Positions 1-5,357 of a stretch of 5,357 nt of DNA are shown piece by piece. The first letter of the stretch is position 1. Every line of letters begins with the position of its first letter. A model generated the notes under the pieces. That model had not been told where the DNA came from and searched no databases. It saw nothing but the letters and a program-made list of their open reading frames with translations. The DNA is from an uncultured Clostridia bacterium (GTDB lineage Bacteria; Bacillota; Clostridia; Christensenellales; UBA1242). The translations under genes and the position numbers were made by a program. Location of the stretch: positions 1 through 5,357 of the forward strand of contig CANRMV010000075.1 of assembly GCA_947631875.1 (NCBI GenBank), in the 5' to 3' direction.

Positions 1-923
1 TCCGCGCCCAAAACAACCTTCCAAAACGCTTCCGCCACAGCCTTTGGAAGAAGGTTTTTAAGCACATTTTTGATGTCTTTGTTTTTGTTTGCCTCAAATT
101 CTCTTAAAAGCCTTGCATCAAGTTGTTGCTCCGTTAAAGCCGGTTTGAAGTCAAGCGCCAACTTCACATCTTTGCTTCTGTTAACAAAACTTGATGCCGT
201 AAGCACGATTGGCCCAGAAATGCCCCTGTCTGTGAAAAGCATCTCCCCAAAAAAATCCTTCTTTTTGCCATCAAAATTCACTTTCAGCGTGACATTTTTA
301 AGCGAAACGCCCTGCAAATCTTTCACAAAATCATCTTTCAAAACAATAGGGCAAAGTGCTGGCACAATAGGCACAATTTCATGCCCAAACTTTTTTGCAA
401 TTCTATATCCAAAACCCGTGCTGCCCGTTTGTGAATAACTTTTTCCGCCTGTTGCAACAATCACCCTATCAAAAATTTGTTTTCCGCTTTTGGTTTGCAC
501 CTCAAACACTTCGCCGACCTTTGCAACATCAACAACCTCTTGTTCAAGACAAAATTCAACATCTTTGCAGTGGATTTTTTCCAAAACTTTAATCACATCG
601 CTGGATTTATCCGAAAGCGGAAAAACGCGATTTCCTCTCTCCACTTTTGTTTTGAGCGAAAGCCCTTCAAAAAATTTGACTGCATCCTCGCTGGAAAAAG
701 AGTGGATTGCGCTTCTCAAAAACTTTTCCCCTCGCACAACCTGCGTCAAAAAATCCTCTGGCGAGCAAAGATTGGTTAGGTTGCATCTGCCTTTGCCCGT
801 TATGTAAAGTTTTTTGCCTGCTTTCTCATTTTTGTCGAAAATAGAAACTTCAAAACCTTTCTTTTGAAGTAACCCCGCCACAAAAAGTCCGGCCGCCCCC
901 GCTCCAATCACGGCAACTTTCAT
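1..923 (-). CDS. HI0933/YhiN/BaiN-family FAD-dependent oxidoreductase (C-terminus cut by window edge)
   Basis: The reading frame starts at ATG 923 and stays open for 307 codons to the left edge. Family members are about 400 residues, so roughly the last quarter is missing. Seen: a dinucleotide-binding GAGAAG motif at residues 7-12 after a short beta strand; the family signature GKKLYITGKGRCNLTN at 36-51; NRVFPLSDKSSDV at 98-110; ATGGKSYSQTGSTGFGY at 157-173; and GEMLFTDRGISGPIVL at 226-241. Together these identify the cytosolic flavoprotein family of E. coli YhiN, H. influenzae HI0933 and clostridial BaiN. Most members have no proven substrate. BaiN was proposed to act in bile-acid dehydroxylation, but that role should not be transferred here, since this gene sits beside an rRNA modification gene and not in a bai operon. 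The start is well supported: AAGGAG lies at 929-934, five bases upstream, inside the end of the pseudouridine synthase gene, whose TGA overlaps this ATG. Expression is therefore probably translationally coupled. Family assignment is firm; the reaction is unknown. Confidence 0.93.
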   Translation of the reverse strand, partial: MKVAVIGAGAAGLFVAGLLQKKGFEVSIFDKNEKAGKKLYITGKGRCNLTNLCSPEDFLTQVVRGEKFLRSAIHSFSSEDAVKFFEGLSLKTKVERGNRVFPLSDKSSDVIKVLEKIHCKDVEFCLEQEVVDVAKVGEVFEVQTKSGKQIFDRVIVATGGKSYSQTGSTGFGYRIAKKFGHEIVPIVPALCPIVLKDDFVKDLQGVSLKNVTLKVNFDGKKKDFFGEMLFTDRGISGPIVLTASSFVNRSKDVKLALDFKPALTEQQLDARLLREFEANKNKDIKNVLKNLLPKAVAEAFWKVVLGA

Positions 924-1627
924 ACATTCTCCTTGAAAAATGCAATTTCCTCTTCCGTCATAGGCTTTGTTTTGCCGCGCGTAAGCCCGCCAAGCGTAAC
1001 CGCACCAATTCGCACCCTTTTCAAAAGGCGAATTGACCTGCCAATGCAGTCAAACATCCTTCTAACCTGGTGATTTTGCCCCTCGTCAATCACAACCGAA
1101 ACTTTGGTGAATTTTCCGTCAAAACTCAAAAACTTAACCTTTGCTTTTGGCATGCGAACACCATTTTCAACCACGCCTGCCCTCAAAACTGCAAGTTCGC
1201 TTTCTTTCATTTCGCCCTCAACGGTCACTTGATATTCCTTTTCAAAATGGAACTTTGGATGAGTGACAAGGTTTGCAAACTCTCCGTCATTTGTCAAAAA
1301 GATAAGCCCTTCCGTGTCATAGTCCAACCTGCCAACATTTATAAGCCTCACATTGCTTTCCACAAGGTCAAAAATGGTTTTTCGTCCCTTTTCATCACTT
1401 TTTGTGCAAGCATATCCCTTTGGCTTGTTAAGTTTAAGATAAACAAACTGCTTTGGCAGTGTCACCACTTTTCCATCAAACGCAACCACATCTTTTTTTT
1501 CATTGACGGAAACGCCAAGTTCGGTGACAACCTTTCCGTTCACACTCACCTGTCCGCTTAAAATAATTTCATCGCATTTTCTTCTTGATGCAACTCCGCA
1601 CGCACTCAAAAATTTGTTTAATCTCAT
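920..1627 (-). CDS. rluB: RluB/RsuA-family pseudouridine synthase with S4 domain
   Basis: This enzyme isomerises a specific uridine in ribosomal RNA to pseudouridine. RluB acts on 23S rRNA in the peptidyl-transferase region; the close relative RsuA acts on 16S rRNA. From ATG 1627 it is 235 residues, the usual size. Seen: an N-terminal S4 RNA-binding domain from about residue 2 to 60 (RLNKFLSACGVASRRKCDE then GQVSVNG); KPKG at 68-71; the catalytic motif GRLDYDTEGLIFLTNDG starting at 99, with the nucleophile Asp102; and the conserved EGQNHQVRRMF near 182-192. An upstream in-frame ATG at 1645 would add six residues, but it has no ribosome binding site and lies inside a hairpin loop. ATG 1627 has GGGAG six bases upstream and begins with the canonical MRLNKFLS, so I chose it. 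The gene follows the carboxypeptidase after a terminator-like hairpin and overlaps the flavoprotein start by ATGA. The choice of RluB over RsuA rests on Firmicute context and is less certain than the family. Confidence 0.95.
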   Translation of the reverse strand: MRLNKFLSACGVASRRKCDEIILSGQVSVNGKVVTELGVSVNEKKDVVAFDGKVVTLPKQFVYLKLNKPKGYACTKSDEKGRKTIFDLVESNVRLINVGRLDYDTEGLIFLTNDGEFANLVTHPKFHFEKEYQVTVEGEMKESELAVLRAGVVENGVRMPKAKVKFLSFDGKFTKVSVVIDEGQNHQVRRMFDCIGRSIRLLKRVRIGAVTLGGLTRGKTKPMTEEEIAFFKENV

Positions 1628-1658
1628 AAAAAACTCCCAAACCATTTCGGTTTGAGAG
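1628..1658 (-). terminator. Terminator-like hairpin whose 3' arm holds the rluB ribosome binding site
   Basis: In the leftward transcript, six bases after the carboxypeptidase TAA, CUCUCAAACC (1658-1649) pairs with GGUUUGGGAG (1643-1634). This gives a 10-bp stem with one G-U wobble and a five-base loop (1648-1644). Six U residues follow (1633-1628), and the next base is the A of the rluB ATG. Stem plus U-run is the form of an intrinsic terminator. The GGGAG of the 3' arm is also the only reasonable Shine-Dalgarno sequence for rluB, so the folded stem would hide it. It may be a leaky terminator that sets a lower level for the two downstream genes, a translation-blocking hairpin, or both. The structure is directly visible; its function is inferred. 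Confidence 0.65.
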
Positions 1659-1664
1659 CAGTTC

Positions 1665-2810
1665 TTACCAATTAGCGAAAAAATCTTTCATTCTCTGCAC
1701 AACCGATTTTGGTTTTATATCTTCTATTGTAAAGATTTTTTCAGTAAAAAGCAAGTTATTGTCCAAAAATATTTCCACTTTTCCAACAACAGCCCCCTTT
1801 GGAACAGGAGCATCCAAAATATCTGGTTTTGAAACCACAACCCTCACGCGTTCAAGTTCTTTTTCTGTGACAGGATAAACAAAGTGCTCGCTTGTGCCAA
1901 GTTTGGAAGAGGTTTTTCTGCCATTTTGCACAACAACGTTGTGGTCAAAATCATAAAGAGAGGTCAAATCAACAAGTTTGTAATTTTCGCTGCACTCGTC
2001 AAGAAGGACGGCACTTTCTTGAAACATTGGCCCACAATTAAGCACCACGCACACAAGCCTCATGCCATTTCTTTCAACCGCCGAAACCAAGCATCTTCCA
2101 GCATCGTCTGTGAAGCCCGTTTTAACCCCTATGCAGCCGTCAAGAGTGAATAAAAGTTTGTTTTTGTTTCGCAAAAATCTGTATGTATTGTCCGCTTTGT
2201 TTTCAATTTTCAAGGACTTTGTTCCAACAATTTCCCTAAAAGTTGGATTTTCAAGAGCATAAGAGGTGATAAGTGCAAGGTCATAGGCTGTTGTGTAATG
2301 CCCGTCTGCATCAAGCCCGTGAGTGTTGGCAAAGTGAGAGTTGTTTGCTCCAATTTTTCTTGCAAGTATGTTCATCATTGTCACAAACTCACTTGTTGAG
2401 CCAGCAACATGCTCTGCAATCGCCACCGAGCAGTCGTTTCCAGAAATCATCATAAGGGCATAGAGCAAATCTTTTGTGGAATATTTGTCGCCCTTTCTCA
2501 AATACAGCGAAGTGCCCGGAACGCCCACAGCCTTTGGCGAAATTTCAAACACCTCATCAAGATTGTTGCAATTTTCGATAGCGGTTATGGCGGTCATAAT
2601 TTTTGTTGTGCTTGCCATAGGCATTTTTTTGTTTTCATTTAGAGCAAAAAGTTTTCGCTTTGTTGAAGTTTCCAAAACCACGCCCGCCCTCGCCGAAGTT
2701 GAAAGCGCATATGCCGAAGATTGATAGCACGCGCCAACCCCAATGATTATGCAACCCAAAATGAGTGCAAAAACAAATGAAACAAAAACAAGGTGTTTAA
2801 TTTTGCTCAT
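1665..2810 (-). CDS. dacF: Secreted D-alanyl-D-alanine carboxypeptidase, PBP5/DacF type (peptidase S11)
   Basis: This enzyme removes the terminal D-Ala from peptidoglycan pentapeptides outside the membrane, limiting cross-linking. From ATG 2810 it has 381 residues, normal for DacF/DacB. Seen: an N-terminal hydrophobic export segment at about 7-28, with a likely signal peptidase site after AYA at about 35; the serine-active-site motif STTK at 67-70 (nucleophile Ser67); SGN at 123-125; and KTG at 230-232. All three motifs of the penicillin-binding catalytic site are intact. A beta-rich PBP5 C-terminal domain follows (about 272-355), and a final helix ending in VVQRMKDFFANW could act as the amphipathic membrane anchor typical of the family. 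A TTG in frame at 2825 is possible, but ATG 2810 has AGGAG at 2818-2822 with a seven-base spacer and is preferred. The gene overlaps ytfJ by 14 bases, so the two are probably coupled. Its position beside ytfJ suggests a role in spore cortex or envelope peptidoglycan. The choice of dacF over dacB is by context. Confidence 0.93.
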   Translation of the reverse strand: MSKIKHLVFVSFVFALILGCIIIGVGACYQSSAYALSTSARAGVVLETSTKRKLFALNENKKMPMASTTKIMTAITAIENCNNLDEVFEISPKAVGVPGTSLYLRKGDKYSTKDLLYALMMISGNDCSVAIAEHVAGSTSEFVTMMNILARKIGANNSHFANTHGLDADGHYTTAYDLALITSYALENPTFREIVGTKSLKIENKADNTYRFLRNKNKLLFTLDGCIGVKTGFTDDAGRCLVSAVERNGMRLVCVVLNCGPMFQESAVLLDECSENYKLVDLTSLYDFDHNVVVQNGRKTSSKLGTSEHFVYPVTEKELERVRVVVSKPDILDAPVPKGAVVGKVEIFLDNNLLFTEKIFTIEDIKPKSVVQRMKDFFANW

Positions 2811-3192
2811 CTTCCTTCTCCTCAATTTTTGACATCAAAGAATTGAACATATTTAAAATTGTTTGATAAAGAGTTTTGTTTTCAACATTCACAAACTCAA
2901 CTTCGCCGCTTGGCTGCAAAACCAAAAAGCCAACAGGAGAAACACTCATTCCTCCGCTGCTGCCTCCGCTCATAGGAAAATGATTGGCAACCCTTCTTGA
3001 TGAAAGGTCGGCATATTCCCCTCCACCAACAACAAATCCAACCGTCACTTTGCTGATTGGAATAATCGTCACACCATCATCAGTTTTTATGCTTTCACCA
3101 ACAATCGTGCTGCTGTCAACAAGCGTTTTGATTTTGTCCATTGCACCGCTGATAAGGTCGTTAATGGTTGTTGTTTCTTCAAACTTTCTCAT
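2797..3192 (-). CDS. ytfJ: YtfJ/GerW-family sporulation protein
   Basis: This is a small cytosolic protein of 131 residues, close to the family norm. In Bacillus subtilis YtfJ (GerW) is made in the forespore and is needed for normal germination; its biochemical activity is unknown. Seen: an N-terminal helix, then the signature STIVGESIKTDDGVTIIPIS starting at 28 and continuing as KVTVGFVVGGGEY to 60; a glycine- and serine-rich stretch GGSSGGMSVSPVGFLV at 76-91, typical of the family; and an acidic, charged C-terminal tail (EEKEDEQN). The ATG at 3192 has AGGAG at 3198-3202, five bases upstream. It follows the DUF2953 gene, the same pairing as ytfI-ytfJ in Bacillus, across a 72-base repeat-rich gap that could carry its own control. 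Its stop lies inside the carboxypeptidase start region. Presence of this gene suggests a spore-forming lineage or one descended from spore formers, though homologues also occur in non-sporulating bacteria. Confidence 0.93.
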   Translation of the reverse strand: MRKFEETTTINDLISGAMDKIKTLVDSSTIVGESIKTDDGVTIIPISKVTVGFVVGGGEYADLSSRRVANHFPMSGGSSGGMSVSPVGFLVLQPSGEVEFVNVENKTLYQTILNMFNSLMSKIEEKEDEQN

Positions 3193-3264
3193 AGTATCTC
3201 CTTTTCACATAATACACCATATATTGTGTAGTATGCAGCATAATACGCAATATTATGTGTGATT
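3193..3264. repeat. Nested inverted and direct repeats in the DUF2953-ytfJ gap
   Basis: CACATAATA (3206-3214) is inverted as TATTATGTG (3251-3259). Inside it, ATTGTGTA (3223-3230) pairs with TACGCAAT (3244-3251) with one wobble, and TATGC (3232-3236) mirrors GCATA (3238-3242) around base 3237. The whole could fold as a long imperfect hairpin with a nine-base bulge on one side. Direct copies also occur: CATAATAC at 3208-3215 and 3239-3246, and TTATGTGT at 3253-3260 and 3272-3279, the last inside the end of the DUF2953 gene. There is no U-run after it in the leftward direction; the ytfJ ribosome binding site follows directly. It could be a regulator binding cluster, an RNA processing or stabilising hairpin, or a translation switch for ytfJ. 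I cannot tell which. Confidence 0.55.
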
Positions 3265-3816
3265 TTATTTCTTATGTGTTATAATGAGCGAGTTTAAAAA
3301 AGAATATGCAACATCAAAAAAAGAAATTGAAACCTTTCCTCTTGCCGAGATTGTGAACTCCTTTTTGTTGTAAGAAACTGTGTCATAAATGCAAAGAGAT
3401 GCGGTTGGTTTTTGGCTTTTTATAACAAGAAATATTTGCGTTAAAATCAAATTCAAAAAGCCACAAGTGATTGCACTTGAAAAGGCATCGCCCGTTCCAA
3501 TGTTGTAATACACGAACAAATTTTTCAGTTTTATTTTGTCTTTCATCTGCCGCATAAACTCTTCCATAAACACAAATTGTTGACTTGAAAATTCAAGTTG
3601 TTGTTTCTTTGTTTCGCTTTCGTTTTCAAGCAAAATGTAAGTGCCATGAAAGGACACAACATAATAAAAAACTTTAACCCCAAACACAAAAAGTGCCACC
3701 ACCCCAAGATTGGTTAAGGGATTTATTGCAACCCTAAGTTCCACCACAACAGGAAAAACAAGCAGCAAAAACACTGCCGCAGGAATTAAAAAATAAAGTG
3801 AGATTGTTGTTTCCAT
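3265..3816 (-). CDS. DUF2953 (YtfI-like) membrane protein
   Basis: No biochemical function is known for this family. In Bacillus the homologue YtfI is encoded next to YtfJ and is a sporulation-associated membrane protein. Seen from ATG 3816 (183 residues): a hydrophobic segment at about 6-26 and a second at about 37-56, giving two likely membrane spans; a charged linker (ENESETKKQQ) and a predicted helix with many charged residues; then the family hallmark YNIGTGDAFSSAITCGFLNL at 104-123, followed by a beta-rich stretch ending in SARGKVSISFFDVAYSFLNS. The start is uncertain. ATG 3816 has no clear Shine-Dalgarno sequence (GTGAG touches it directly). An in-frame TTG at 3843 lies six bases after the glycosyltransferase stop and also lacks one; it would add nine polar residues (MKNLNKISE). 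Either way translation probably depends on ribosomes finishing the upstream gene. The family call rests on the GTGDA motif and on the ytfJ neighbour. Confidence 0.82.
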   Translation of the reverse strand: METTISLYFLIPAAVFLLLVFPVVVELRVAINPLTNLGVVALFVFGVKVFYYVVSFHGTYILLENESETKKQQLEFSSQQFVFMEEFMRQMKDKIKLKNLFVYYNIGTGDAFSSAITCGFLNLILTQIFLVIKSQKPTASLCIYDTVSYNKKEFTISARGKVSISFFDVAYSFLNSLIITHKK

Positions 3817-3849
3817 CTCACTTATTTTGTTTAAATTTTTCAATATAAT

Positions 3850-5073
3850 TCAACGCACTGCACTTTTGCCTTTTTTACGTGCCTTGTTCACAATTTTGTT
3901 CACTTGTTTGTAATCAATGTTGGTGTCAATGCCAGAATAGTCCGCCCTCTTTTGCGAAACAATCAATTTGAAAATTTCTTCGTTCCCGCACATTGCAATC
4001 GCTTTAAGCCCTTCGCTCATGTCTTCCAAAACATGCGGATTGTTTTTCAGAGCCAAAATTTTGCTTATCAACTCTTTGTTGTTTCTAAAACACAAGCCAA
4101 CCCCTTTGTCAAGCAAATATTTTTCGTTATATTTCTCTTGTCCTGGCACTTTTGAATAAGCAAGAAGTGGCAAGCCTTTGTTTATGCACTCTGTTAGGCA
4201 AAGCCCTCCGCCCTTGCCAATCATCAAATCGCACGCACTCTCAATCAAATTAACCTCTTTGCAAAAGCCAATATTCATCAGGTGAATGTTTTTTGGATAT
4301 TTTGCCATTTCTTTGTCTATTTTGTTCTTGGTTTTTTCGTCTTTTCCATTTATAATAACCACTTGAATTTCATCTTTGATGTGTTTAACAATTTGTTTCA
4401 AAACACGATGTCCGCCATGCCAAGTTCCGCCACCAAAAAAGATTAAAATTGTGAAAAGGTCTTGCCTCAGCCCAAGTTTTTCCCCAGCCTTGTTCTTGTC
4501 CATATGTTCATTAAATTGCAATCCAACAGGGATGCCCGTGCTTACAAGGTTTTCATCTTTGAAACCCTTTTCAAGCAAAGTTTGGCGAAAATCCTCATTT
4601 GTGAGTGTTAAATAGTCAACTCCGCCAACTGACGCCTCCCAAAAAGGCGAAACCACATAATCAAGCATGCAAGCAATGTTTGTGCTTGGCAGTTTGTAAA
4701 CTCTTCTCAAATTTGTGAGCGCCATGCCGCAATAAAAAGATGTTCCAAAAATAACATCAGGTTGGAAAGAATATATTTCCTTCAAAAGCCCGCCGTTCAC
4801 CTTTTTAACTGTGGCTTGTGTTGGACATTTGTGTGCTTTTTTAGGATTATATTTCAAATAACTGTTGTAAAAAGCATTATAAACAGGCCTTAAAAGATCG
4901 ATTGAAAGCCCATATCCGCCATCAATAAGCCATGCTTGCAATTTTGACGAATAAACCTTAACCAAATCCACAACCTTAACTTCATGCCCCGCATCAAGAA
5001 GGCGATTTTTCAATGTATTTGCGGCGGAATTGTGCCCGTTGCCCGCCGTAACGGTTAAAATTAAAACTTTCAT
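3850..5073 (-). CDS. GT28 MGDG-synthase/UgtP-like glycosyltransferase
   Basis: This protein very probably transfers a sugar from a nucleotide sugar to a lipid acceptor, such as diacylglycerol, at the inner face of the membrane. Relatives include plant MGDG synthase, Bacillus UgtP and MurG. It has 407 residues, within the family range. Seen: an N-terminal MGDG-synthase-type domain (about 1-175) opening with VLILTVTAGNGHNSAA, whose GxGH loop binds the lipid side; LDYVVSPFWEA at 137-147, a variant of the usual DFxxHxxW element with the His replaced; STGIPV at 178-183; and a C-terminal donor-sugar domain with FFGGG at 212-216, IGKGGGLCLTE at 285-295 and VPGQEKYNEKYL at 309-320. The tail is strongly basic (NKARKKGKSAVR), suited to a negatively charged membrane. 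ATG 5073 has no Shine-Dalgarno sequence, although the next Met is far inside the fold, so this start is still best. It heads the leftward block; its product could be a glycolipid or lipoteichoic-acid anchor. The sugar and acceptor are unknown. Confidence 0.9.
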   Translation of the reverse strand: MKVLILTVTAGNGHNSAANTLKNRLLDAGHEVKVVDLVKVYSSKLQAWLIDGGYGLSIDLLRPVYNAFYNSYLKYNPKKAHKCPTQATVKKVNGGLLKEIYSFQPDVIFGTSFYCGMALTNLRRVYKLPSTNIACMLDYVVSPFWEASVGGVDYLTLTNEDFRQTLLEKGFKDENLVSTGIPVGLQFNEHMDKNKAGEKLGLRQDLFTILIFFGGGTWHGGHRVLKQIVKHIKDEIQVVIINGKDEKTKNKIDKEMAKYPKNIHLMNIGFCKEVNLIESACDLMIGKGGGLCLTECINKGLPLLAYSKVPGQEKYNEKYLLDKGVGLCFRNNKELISKILALKNNPHVLEDMSEGLKAIAMCGNEEIFKLIVSQKRADYSGIDTNIDYKQVNKIVNKARKKGKSAVR

Positions 5074-5100
5074 GTTGATAGGTTAGCACAAATCACAAAA

Positions 5101-5128
5101 TTTTCAAAGAAATTTTAAAAATTATTAT
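5101..5128 (+). promoter_or_regulatory. Candidate promoter for the DUF1846 gene
   Basis: Read rightward, TTTTCA (5101-5106, four of six -35 positions) and TATTAT (5123-5128, five of six -10 positions) are 16 bases apart. This would give a leader of roughly 40 bases before ATG 5177. An alternative -10, TAAAAT at 5149-5154, has no good -35 and would leave too little room before the ribosome binding site. It overlaps the leftward candidate promoter, so the two directions could compete. Confidence 0.3.
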
Positions 5129-5142
5129 GAAAAATTTGTCAA
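5114..5142 (-). promoter_or_regulatory. Candidate sigma-A promoter for the leftward block
   Basis: Read leftward, a perfect TTGACA -35 box lies at 5142-5137. It is followed after 17 bases by TTTAAA at 5119-5114, which matches four of six -10 positions. Transcription would start near 5107 and give a leader of about 34 bases before ATG 5073. The A/T-rich surroundings make chance matches common, so the -35 box and the exact spacing are the main support. Confidence 0.45.
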
Positions 5143-5176
5143 AAGAGTTAAAATGGACTTGTTAAGGAGAAAAACG

Positions 5177-5357
5177 ATGGATAAAGAAAAAACAACAAAA
5201 GTTTGTTTTGACAACGATTTGTATTTGAAACTTCAAAGCGAAAACATCAACAAGAGAATTAAAAAATTCAACAACAAGTTGTATTTGGAATTTGGAGGAA
5301 AGATTTTTGACGACCTCCACGCCGCAAGAGTTTTGCCGGGCTTTGACCCAAATATAA
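5177..5357 (+). CDS. DUF1846 (UPF0371) family protein, N-terminal fragment
   Basis: Only the first 60 residues are inside the window; full-length members are about 500 residues. Seen: the N-terminal family block with FDNDLYLKLQSENINKRI at 11-28, then KLYLEFGGKIFDDLHAARVL at 34-53 and PGFDPN at 54-59, all strongly conserved in this family. The start is well supported by AAGGAG at 5164-5169 with a seven-base spacer. The family is common in Firmicutes and Actinobacteria and has no established function; the part seen does not suggest one. The gene is transcribed away from the leftward block and is probably an independent unit. No terminator or downstream gene can be judged from here. Confidence 0.88.
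   Translation, partial: MDKEKTTKVCFDNDLYLKLQSENINKRIKKFNNKLYLEFGGKIFDDLHAARVLPGFDPNI

Noticed and set aside
70..807. Several rightward open frames over the left end of the window
   Set aside because: All are antisense shadows of the flavoprotein gene, which carries several family motifs in one uninterrupted minus-strand frame.
1070..1561. Rightward open frame of 163 codons opposite rluB
   Set aside because: It lies entirely antisense to a well-supported gene, has no ribosome binding site or recognisable domain, and reads as the complement of conserved RluB codons.
1643..1645. ATG 1645 as the rluB start (six extra residues MVWEFF)
   Set aside because: There is no Shine-Dalgarno sequence, it falls in the hairpin loop and 3' arm, and homologues begin at the M-R-L-N-K form encoded from 1627.
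2811..2825. TTG 2825 as the carboxypeptidase start
   Set aside because: The AGGAG at 2818-2822 lies inside this extension and is correctly spaced for ATG 2810.
3208..3236. Sigma-G-like promoter upstream of ytfJ: GCATA and TATTATG, 17 bases apart, read leftward
   Set aside because: The -35 matches and the -10 agrees at five of seven positions, but transcription would begin at about the ribosome binding site, leaving almost no leader. Both boxes are also part of the repeat cluster.
3193..3279. CRISPR array or mobile-element end for the repeat cluster
   Set aside because: The repeats are only 8-9 bases, have irregular spacing and mixed orientation, and no cas or transposase gene is present.

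Overview
The window is AT-rich bacterial DNA, and its gene content points to a member of the Firmicutes, most likely Clostridia or a related gut lineage. The evidence is a spore-type YtfJ (GerW) protein next to a YtfI-like DUF2953 membrane protein, a DacF-type D,D-carboxypeptidase and an RluB pseudouridine synthase, a neighbourhood typical of spore-forming Firmicutes. Strong AGGAG ribosome binding sites and A/T-rich codon use fit this. Seven protein genes cover almost all of it. There are no rRNA or tRNA genes, CRISPR arrays, insertion sequences or phage genes that I can see.

Six genes run leftward on the minus strand as one tightly packed block. In transcription order they are: a GT28 / MGDG-synthase-like glycosyltransferase (5073 to 3850); a DUF2953 (YtfI-like) membrane protein (3816 or 3843 to 3265); a YtfJ/GerW-like protein (3192 to 2797); a secreted D-Ala-D-Ala carboxypeptidase that overlaps it by 14 bases (2810 to 1665); an RluB/RsuA pseudouridine synthase (1627 to 920); and a BaiN/YhiN/HI0933-like flavoprotein (923 leftward) that starts in an ATGA overlap with the synthase and runs off the left edge. 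One gene, a DUF1846 protein, is read rightward from 5177 and is cut by the right edge. It diverges from the block across about 100 bases of very A/T-rich DNA that holds candidate promoters for both directions.

The first four leftward genes look like an envelope and spore unit: a glycolipid or cell-wall glycosyltransferase, two small proteins of the sporulation pair YtfI/YtfJ, and a peptidoglycan-trimming enzyme. The last two are housekeeping: rRNA modification and a flavoprotein oxidoreductase. The two halves are separated by the most striking non-coding element here, a 10-bp hairpin followed by six U residues directly after the carboxypeptidase stop codon. It has the form of an intrinsic terminator, yet its 3' arm contains the rluB Shine-Dalgarno sequence and the U-run touches the rluB start codon. 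A second unusual element is a 72-base gap between the DUF2953 gene and ytfJ filled with nested inverted and direct repeats.

I found no clearly new multi-gene system. The most promising leads are these two RNA/DNA elements and the placement of a glycosyltransferase at the head of the ytfI-ytfJ-dacF cluster.
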